The notes under the pieces: generated by a model
What the model was told of the DNA's origin: nothing
The model's input: the letters and a program-made list of their open reading frames with translations, nothing else
Databases searched by the model: none
In this document: positions 25,793 through 33,256 of the stretch, piece after piece
Layout of the letters: each line of letters starts with the position of its first letter
Numbering within the stretch: position 1 is the stretch's first letter
Program-made: the position numbers and the translations under genes
From: Halapricum sp. CBA1109
GTDB lineage: Archaea > Halobacteriota > Halobacteria > Halobacteriales > Haloarculaceae
Assembly (NCBI RefSeq): GCF_009741825.1
Contig: NZ_WPCA01000012.1
Location: 1 to 33,256, forward strand
Direction: 5' to 3'
DNA length: 33,256 bases

Positions 25793-28074
25793 ATGAGCGG
25801 CGGCGACGAGGACCTCGCGAAGGACCTCGGCCCCCTGGCGGCGTTGACAATCGGCGTCGGGACGATGATCGGTGCCGGCATCTTCGTGTTGCCCGGCGAC
25901 GCCGTCTCGACGGCGGGGTCGCTGGCGGTCGGGGCCTTCGTCGTCGGCGGCGTCATCGCGCTGTTCACCGCGCTGTCGGCCAGCGAACTCGGGACGCGAT
26001 GCCCCGCTCGGGCGGCGCGTACTTCTACGTCAACCACGCCCTCGGACCGCTGTTCGGTTCCATCGCCGGCTGGGCCAACTGGCTCGGTCTCGCCTTCGCC
26101 AGCGCGTTCTATATGGTCGGGTTCGGCCAGTACATCCAGCGCATCATCGCCTCTTTCGGCGTCGACGCGACGGGATCGGTCGGACTCGGTCCGGCGTCGC
26201 TGACGGTCGTCGCCATCATCGCACTGATCGGCGCGGCGCTTTTCATCACCGTCAACTACGTCGGTGCGAAAGAAACCGGCCGCCTCCAGAACATCATCGT
26301 CATCATCCTCGTCGCTATCCTCGCGGTGTTCACGTTCGTCGGCGGCCTACAGGCGGACCTCTCGAACCTCCCGGCCAACGAGGGGTACGGCCCGATGCTC
26401 ACCGCGACGGGCTTTATGTTCGTCTCGTATCTCGGGTTCGTCCAGATCACGTCCGTCGCCGAGGAGATCAAGAACCCGGGCAAGAACCTCCCGCGGGCGG
26501 TCATCGGGAGCGTCGTTCTCGTGACCGGCATCTACGCGCTCGTGCTGTTCGTGATGAGCGCGGCCGTCGAGCCCGGATTCATCGCCGGAATCGGCGACAA
26601 CGAGATAGCGGTCGTCCAAGTCGCAAACATACTGCTCGGCCCCGTCGGCGGCGTCGCGATGCTGTTCGGCGGGCTGTTGGCGACGGCCTCCTCCGCGAAC
26701 GCCTCGATACTGGCGTCCTCGCGCATCAACTTCGCGATGGGCCGTGACCGCATCGTCACCCAGTCGCTCAACGAGGTCCACCCACGGTTCTCGACGCCGT
26801 ACAAGTCCATCGCGATCACCGGCGGCCTGATCCTGCTTTTCATCGCCGGCGGGGACCTGATCGGGAGTCTGATCGAGGGGACCGACCCCGTATTGTTGCT
26901 CTCGGGCGCCGCGAGTTTCCTCCATCTGGTCATCTACGGGTTGCTCAACATCGCCCTCGTCGTGATGCGAACGGCCGACCCCGAGGAGTACCAGCCCGAT
27001 TTCAGAGTGCCGCTGTACCCGATCACGCCCATCCTCGGCGGCATCCTCTCGTTCGCGCTCATCTACTTCATCGACCTCCCGGTCATCGCCTTCGGGATGC
27101 TCATCGTCGTCGGTGCGGTCCTGTGGTACGTCTTCTACGCCCGGACGCGGGCGACCAAGAAGGGAATTCTCTCACAGTACATCCTCGATCAGTCCGACAC
27201 GATGCCCGATACGGCCGTCTCCGCGGCCGAGAGTGTCCAACCGGACGGCGGGAAGTACAAGGTGATGGTCCCGCTGGCCAACCCCGAACACGAGAGCGAC
27301 CTCATCACGCTCGCCAGCGCCATCGCCAAACAGCGCGGCGGGACAGTCGAGGCCGTCCACATCGTGACCGTCCCCGACCAGACCACGCTCGAGTACGGGG
27401 CCGAACACGCGGCGGAACTGAACACCGACTCCGAGGAACTACTCGACAGCGCGCGTGAAGACGCCGAGACCTTCGGTGTCGACATCGAGACCAGTACGAT
27501 ATACTCCCACGAGGGGTTCGAACAGATCTTCGACGCCGCCCGCAGCCACAGGGCCGACCTCGTCGTGATGGGCTGGGGGCCGGACTCCCACGGGTCGCCG
27601 GGCCGTGCCGAGAGCGCTATAGACGAGATGCTGGAGGACGTCCCGTGTGACTTCCTCGTGATGCGCGACCGCGGGTTCGACCCCTCGCGGATCCTCGTCC
27701 CGACGGCGGGCGGCCCGGACTCGGACCTGAGCGCCCAGATCGCACGGCTGCTGGCGGCCGAGTACGACGCCGAGATTGAACTGCTCCACGTCGACGACGA
27801 CGAGGCCGCGGGCGAGCAGTTCCTCGCGGCGTGGGCCGACGAGCACGGCCTCGAGGACGCGACGCTGCGCATCGAGAGCGGCGACGTCGAGGCGGCCATC
27901 GAACGGGCGGCCGACGACGCGACGATGGTCATCATCGGCGCGACCGAGCGCGGACTGCTCCGGCGACTCGTCTCCGGGTCGCTTGTCATCGACATCGCCG
28001 ACGACGTGGACTGTTCGGTGTTGCTCGCCGAACAGGCCCGCGAGCGGTCGCTGCGCGAGCGTCTGTTCGGCTAA
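25793..28074 (+). CDS. APC superfamily permease fused to two UspA domains (one frameshift)
   Basis: One G is missing near 25996; repair (ELGTAMPRSGGAYFYVNHALG) gives about 760 residues. The first 460 or so contain about 12 membrane helices with the APC signature IGVGTMIGAGIFVLPG in helix 1. A cytoplasmic tail carries two universal-stress-protein domains: about residues 480-620 (KYKVMVPLANPEHESDL onward) and 625-750. The second ends with a likely ATP-binding GATERGLLRRLVSGSLV; the first lacks that glycine pattern. It probably moves amino acids or other organic cations under nucleotide control. It is divergent from trkA, so both could serve osmotic or ionic balance. Confidence 0.88.
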
Positions 28075-28214
28075 CCGACCGAAGGTATTCGCTCCGCCGG
28101 CACGCGGGTCGCCACTGAGGACGGACCGAGTCGCGCCTTTTTTACTCGCGCCAACCCGAACTACGGTGTCAGCGAGTGCCGTCATCCCAGCGGGTGGCGG
28201 ACACGAGACACACT

Positions 28215-28813
28215 ATGTTCGACCGAATCTACGAGGACGTCAGGGCCGCGCGTGAACGGGACCCCGCAGCGACGAGTACGCTGCTGGTGCTGTTGACCTA
28301 TCCGGGGCTACACGCGGTGTGGTGTCACCGTCTCGCCCACCGCCTCCAGACGGCCGGATTCACCGTCTCGGCGCGCCTGCTGAGCCACGTCGCGCGGTTC
28401 CTGACCGGCGTCGAGATCCACCCCGGCGCGACCGTCGGCCGGCGGTGTTTCGTCGACCACGGGATGGGCACCGTCGTCGGCGAGACGGCCGAGATAGGCG
28501 ACGACGTCCACATGTACCACGGCGTCACGCTGGGCGGGAACGACCCGCGCCGGACCAAGCGACACCCGACGCTTGAGGACCACGTGACCGTCGGCGCCGA
28601 CGCGACGCTGCTGGGCGACATCACCGTCGGCGAGGGCGCGACCGTCGGCGCCGGTGCTGTCGTCGTCGACGACGTCCCGCCCGGCGCGACGGTCGTCGGC
28701 AACCCGCCCACCCCATCGACAACGACTCCGAGACGGCCGTCGAGATGGACTGCTCCGAACCCACGGAACCGGTGAGTACCGACGGGAGCGGCCACCACGA
28801 CGACGACCGATGA
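28215..28813 (+). CDS. cysE: serine O-acetyltransferase (one frameshift)
   Basis: It transfers acetyl from acetyl-CoA to serine for cysteine synthesis. The left-handed beta-helix hexapeptide repeats are plain ([58 protein letters not shown]). Motifs [15 protein letters not shown] and HGVTLGGND carry the expected active-site residues. A missing G near 28706 puts the end in another frame; restored, it reads [13 protein letters not shown] and stops at 28813, about 199 residues. The stop overlaps the glycosylase start (ATGA). A GTG at 28176 in the same frame is an alternative start nearer the T-rich box at about 28140, but ATG 28215 better fits the family. Confidence 0.9.
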
Positions 28814-29418
28814 CGGCCCCGCACGACCGCCTCCGCGAGGACCCGACGATGGCCGACCTGATCGCCGAGTACGGCGAGTTGACGCTCGACCCGGCAGAGG
28901 ACTTGTTCCGACGGCTCGTCGTCTCTATCCTCCGCCAGCAGGTGTCGATGGCCTCGGCGGCGGCGACCCGCGAGCGCCTGTTCGAGGCGGTCGAGGTGAC
29001 GCCGTCGGGGGTTCTGGCCGCCGAGAAGGAGACCCTGCGGGAGGCCGGCCTCTCCCGCCAGAAGACCGACTACGTCCGCAACGTCGCGGAGGCGTTCGCG
29101 GACGACCGGCTCTCGCGGTCGGCCCTCGAAGGGGAATCCGACGAGGCGATCCGCGAGCAGTTGACCGCCGTCACCGGCGTCGGCGAGTGGACGGCGAATA
29201 TGCAACTGCTCTTTACGTTCGGCCGCGAGGACGTGTTCCCGGTCGGTGACCTCGGCGTCCGCAAGGGGATGACTCGACTGTACGGCATCGAGGACCGGGC
29301 GGCGATGGTCGAGTACGCCGAGCGGTGGGCTCCCTACCGGAGTTACGCGACGCTGTACTGCTGGCGCGTCGAGGAGGACATCGCGGCGTCGGTCGGCGAA
29401 GTCGTCGAATCGGAGTGA
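28810..29418 (+). CDS. DNA glycosylase of the HhH-GPD (AlkA-like) superfamily
   Basis: A 202-residue base-excision repair enzyme. The helix-hairpin-helix LTAVTGVGEWTANM is followed by the catalytic loop PVGDLGVRKG with Asp147. The opening helices contain EDLFRRLVVSILRQQVS, typical of 3-methyladenine DNA glycosylase II. There is no iron-sulfur cluster motif at the C-terminus, so it is not an endonuclease III. It overlaps cysE by four bases. It probably removes alkylated purines. ATG 28849 is a possible later start. Confidence 0.88.
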   Translation: MTAPHDRLREDPTMADLIAEYGELTLDPAEDLFRRLVVSILRQQVSMASAAATRERLFEAVEVTPSGVLAAEKETLREAGLSRQKTDYVRNVAEAFADDRLSRSALEGESDEAIREQLTAVTGVGEWTANMQLLFTFGREDVFPVGDLGVRKGMTRLYGIEDRAAMVEYAERWAPYRSYATLYCWRVEEDIAASVGEVVESE

Positions 29419-29463
29419 CTGTCGACCGCCAGACACTTCTCGCTCGCCCGCGGGAGTCCGAGT

Positions 29464-30159
29464 ATGAGCGCCTACGGCGACGGCGAGCGAACCCTCCACG
29501 TCGTGGACCGTACCGACGACTGTCTCGGCTGGCAGGTCCACCCCGACGAGCGACTGGCCCGGACGAGCCACGCGATAGCCACTGACGACGGCCTGTGGTT
29601 GCTCGACCCCCTCGACGCGCCCGGACTGGACGAGTCGCTGGCCGAGTACGGCGATGTCGCGGGCGTGTTGGTCTGTTCGTCGTGGCACGCCCGCGACGCG
29701 GGGGAACTCGCGGCCCGCCACGGCGTCCCCGTCTCGGTGCCGACGTGGCTGGACCGTGTGGCCGAACGGGTCGAGACGGAGACGGAACGCCGCCTCGACG
29801 CGCCCGGCGCGTTCCGGTTTCGCGCGAGCAACCCGCTGCCGTCGTGGCAGGAAGCGATCCTCCATCGGGAGCGCGACGGCACGCTGTACGTCCCCGAGTC
29901 CATCGGGACGAGTCGGTTCTTCCGCGTCGGCGACGAGCGACTGGGTGTGTCGCTGTACCGGCGACTGCTCCCGCCGCGGGCGGCGCTCGCCGACCTCGAC
30001 CCGGACCGGATACTCGTCGGTCACGGGGACGGGATTACGGAGAACGCGGGCGGTGAACTCGCCCACGCGCTGGCGAACGCGCGCCGGCGCGCGCCGCGAG
30101 CAATGTTCGAACACGGCCCGGCGGCGGTCAGCGCGCTGTGGGACTCACAGCGTCACTGA
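29464..30159 (+). CDS. metallo-beta-lactamase-like protein with lost metal motif
   Basis: A 231-residue protein. Its layout (DGLWLLDPLDAPGLDE, a strand GVLVCSSWHARDAGELAARHGVPV, then RILVGHGDGI near the end) resembles the MBL fold, but the HxHxDH motif is reduced to SSWHARD. It therefore probably lacks the usual two-metal site and may not be a hydrolase. It follows the glycosylase gene by 45 bases on the same strand. The fold assignment is moderate; function unknown. Confidence 0.65.
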   Translation: MSAYGDGERTLHVVDRTDDCLGWQVHPDERLARTSHAIATDDGLWLLDPLDAPGLDESLAEYGDVAGVLVCSSWHARDAGELAARHGVPVSVPTWLDRVAERVETETERRLDAPGAFRFRASNPLPSWQEAILHRERDGTLYVPESIGTSRFFRVGDERLGVSLYRRLLPPRAALADLDPDRILVGHGDGITENAGGELAHALANARRRAPRAMFEHGPAAVSALWDSQRH

Positions 30160-30256
30160 GCTATCTCGTTCCACAGCGCCAGCGCGTCGAAGCGGTCGCC
30201 AGTGTCGTCGAAGACGCGAATGATAGCCCTTTTACCCACCGTGGGCTACCGTGTGA

Positions 30257-31536
<1,280 letters not shown>

Positions 31537-31612
31537 GCGGGGCCGACCGCTGTTTTCCGGCGACAGTGTGTGCCACCAGTAGGTACTACTATCCCCGGTC
31601 GGTAGCGGGGGT

Positions 31613-32629
31613 ATGCGACGTGTCGCACTCACGGTTGCTGTAGTCTGTCTCGTCGGACTGGCGGGGTGTTCGACCCTGAGCGGCGGCGACGCGACGACGA
31701 CCGAAGAGGGCTACACGCCCGGCGCGGACGCCCCGTCGTGGCTGGCCGCGGACGGCACGGTCAACGAGTCGGCGTTACTCTCGGCACACCTCCGGGAAGC
31801 CAACGAGTCCGTCGTCGGCATCGACCAGCGCAACGGCAACGACAGCGTCGCCATCGTCCGCGGTCCAGACGCGACCTACGCCCGGGACGACGGCGGCGAG
31901 ACGTGGACCAGCGGGAGCCTCGAACTGCGCAACGCGACGCCGTTTTCGGCCGACTACGGCGTGACCTTCGATAGACAGCGGTCGAGCCTCGGCGGCGCGA
32001 GCGCGGTGGCGTTCGGCCTCTCGGTCCGCCTCTCGACGGCGGAGTACGAGGCCGTCGGGACGACGACCCGCGACGGAGAGCGCTTCTACGAACTCGAAGC
32101 CGTCGGCCCGAAGGGGCTGGGGTCGTCGCTGGGCCACTACACCGGCACGGCACTGGTCGACCCGAACGGTCGCATCCACTCACTGTCGGGCGAAGTCGGG
32201 GAGAACGAGAGCGTCGCCGACGCCTACAGCTACGCGTTCGACTGGTCGGTCGACAGCGTGCCGAAACCGGAGTGGACCGCCGACCTCCCGCAGGTCGACG
32301 CGCGCCTCGGGCCCGACAACGAGACGGTCGTCCTCGACCACACCGGCGGCGCGACGATACCGGCCGGGAGCGAACTGTCTGTCAGCGTTCGCCTCGACGA
32401 GCGCTTCGACGGGACGGCCGAACTGGAGACGGCCCTCGAAACCGGGGAGACACTGGTTCTCGGTATCGACGACGGGGGCGACGAGCGGCGGGTTCGGAGC
32501 GGCCGAGGGTCGCTGTCGGGGTCGCTGGTCGACCTGACTGGGAGTTCGGTGACCGTCGAGAACGACGCGCTCTCGGTGGACGGCCGGACCGTGGACCTAC
32601 GGGTGTCGGTCGGTGCGTCCGTACTCTGA
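31613..32629 (+). CDS. haloarchaeal lipoprotein, unknown function
   Basis: A 338-residue exported protein: signal MRRVALTVAVVCLVGLAGC with a lipobox Cys at residue 19, an acidic Thr/Gly linker, then a beta-rich outer-face domain with many Asn-X-Ser/Thr sites. The middle resembles LppX/outer-lipoprotein-like sheets (YELEAVGPKG, HYTGTALVDPNGRIHSLSGEV), which occur in a common haloarchaeal lipoprotein family (DUF7537-type, from memory). No C-terminal membrane anchor. Likely a cell-surface protein anchored by lipid; role unknown. A TATA-like ACTACTATC is about 25 bases before the ATG. Confidence 0.8.
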   Translation: MRRVALTVAVVCLVGLAGCSTLSGGDATTTEEGYTPGADAPSWLAADGTVNESALLSAHLREANESVVGIDQRNGNDSVAIVRGPDATYARDDGGETWTSGSLELRNATPFSADYGVTFDRQRSSLGGASAVAFGLSVRLSTAEYEAVGTTTRDGERFYELEAVGPKGLGSSLGHYTGTALVDPNGRIHSLSGEVGENESVADAYSYAFDWSVDSVPKPEWTADLPQVDARLGPDNETVVLDHTGGATIPAGSELSVSVRLDERFDGTAELETALETGETLVLGIDDGGDERRVRSGRGSLSGSLVDLTGSSVTVENDALSVDGRTVDLRVSVGASVL

Positions 32630-32631
32630 GG

Positions 32632-32784
32632 CTACTTGCCGCGGCCCTGATTGACGCCCTCCTTGAAGCCGCTGAGGGTCCGGCGGATGAACAGGTAGAC
32701 GAAGAAGACGAACGCCAGCATAACGACGACGATACCGACGAGGACGGGGTCGAGGTCGCTCAACAGGAGCGGGAGTGCTGTCAT
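32632..32784 (-). CDS. small one-pass membrane protein, 50 residues
   Basis: A minus-strand ATG frame with one long hydrophobic helix (VLVGIVVVMLAFVFFVYLFI) followed by a basic tail (RRTLSGFKEGVNQGRGK), giving an inside-positive C-terminus. It ends two bases after the convergent lipoprotein gene's stop. The start ATG 32784 is chosen over the longer frame upstream because the extra sequence is a shadow of the regulator gene. Family not recognised with certainty. Confidence 0.72.
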   Translation of the reverse strand: MTALPLLLSDLDPVLVGIVVVMLAFVFFVYLFIRRTLSGFKEGVNQGRGK

Positions 32785-32872
32785 AGGGATGGCTTCCGAG
32801 GCGTGGAAAGTATGTGTTTCGGGCGAGGCCGACGGACAAGATTCATCACGAACGCTGTTCAACCAACGGCTG

Positions 32873-33256
32873 ATGTCCCTGCTGCCCTCCAAACCGGACA
32901 CGTCTCCGCCCGAGGACGCCGAACCACGGGTGGTCGGCGTCGACAGCGACGACGCCGAGGACGTCATCTCGGCGCTGTCTTCGGATACGGCCCGGACGGT
33001 GCTGGCCGAACTCCACGAGGATCCCGCACCGCCCTCCGAACTCGCCGACCGGGTGGACACCTCCCTCCAGAACGTCCAGTACCACCTCGAGAAGCTACAG
33101 CGCGCCGGCGCGGTGTCTGTCGTCGACACGGCCTACTCCGCGAAGGGCCGCGAGATGGATGTCTACGCGCCCGCCGACCAACCGCTGGTCATCTTCGCCG
33201 GCGACGAGGAGAAGACGACCGGTCTCAAGGCCGCGCTCTCGCGGTTGCTCGGCGCG
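32873..33256 (+). CDS. ArsR-type winged-helix regulator, 5' part
   Basis: The first 128 residues of a protein cut by the window end. After an acidic lead, a winged helix is clear: VISALSSDTARTVLAELHEDPAPPSELADRVDTSLQNVQYHLEKL followed by a wing ending REMDVYAPADQPLVIF. This matches haloarchaeal ArsR/HTH_20 regulators. The part after about residue 115 (KTTGLKAALSRLLGA) may begin a membrane or effector domain outside the window. Confidence 0.85.
   Translation, partial: MSLLPSKPDTSPPEDAEPRVVGVDSDDAEDVISALSSDTARTVLAELHEDPAPPSELADRVDTSLQNVQYHLEKLQRAGAVSVVDTAYSAKGREMDVYAPADQPLVIFAGDEEKTTGLKAALSRLLGA

Overview
The window reads as chromosomal DNA of a halophilic archaeon (class Halobacteria; the genus cannot be fixed, though the style resembles Haloarculaceae). 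Most of it is GC-rich and encodes acidic proteins. TATA boxes sit about 25-30 bases before many start codons, as in leaderless transcripts. Archaeal information-processing genes (TFE), Tat-exported proteins, lipobox proteins and PGF-CTERM anchors are present. No rRNA, tRNA, CRISPR array or transposase gene was seen.

Layout. Positions 1-518: the end of an ECF-type ABC ATPase faces a 32-residue peptide gene across a perfect hairpin. Positions 519-3315: a small accessory patch with an AbrB/PIN toxin-antitoxin pair, an unrecognised AT-rich gene and a lipoprotein whose first part is GC-rich and the rest AT-rich. Positions 3378-3603: an array of seven hairpins with a shared loop, starting one base after the stop of HMG-CoA synthase. 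Positions 3605-6123: HMG-CoA synthase (mevalonate pathway) and a divergent Gfo/Idh/MocA oxidoreductase. Positions 6292-13760: two large exported glycosidases, a GH13 enzyme with three glucodextranase-C-like modules and a GH97 alpha-glucosidase, both with Tat signals and PGF-CTERM tails. They look like a surface-bound alpha-glucan degrading pair. Positions 13916-16602: a tight tfe, DUF2110, DUF5803-like, CinA-like run. Positions 16617-21308: small membrane and TPR proteins, an ATP-NAD kinase-family protein, an AbrB-PhoU regulator, two small proteins, an SRPBCC protein and a carbon-nitrogen hydrolase. Positions 21506-25578: ferrochelatase and the trkA-trkH potassium uptake pair, with an APC permease-UspA fusion divergent from trkA. 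Positions 28215-33256: serine acetyltransferase, HhH-GPD glycosylase, an MBL-like protein, isocitrate dehydrogenase, a lipoprotein, a small membrane protein and a partial ArsR-type regulator.

Two cautions and two leads. Eight breaks in seven genes (GH13, GH97 twice, DUF2110, CinA, APC permease, cysE, icd) are each repaired by adding one G or C, and ferrochelatase has a further break near its N-terminus. Because housekeeping genes are hit in the same way, base-deletion errors in the sequence are far more likely than real pseudogenes or programmed frameshifting; for these genes I give the repaired extents. The most interesting non-coding structures are the seven-hairpin array (3378-3603) and a pair of 82-base palindromic elements (13760-13841, 16796-16877). 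Each element starts or ends on the stop codon of a neighbouring gene and shows compensatory changes in its arms.
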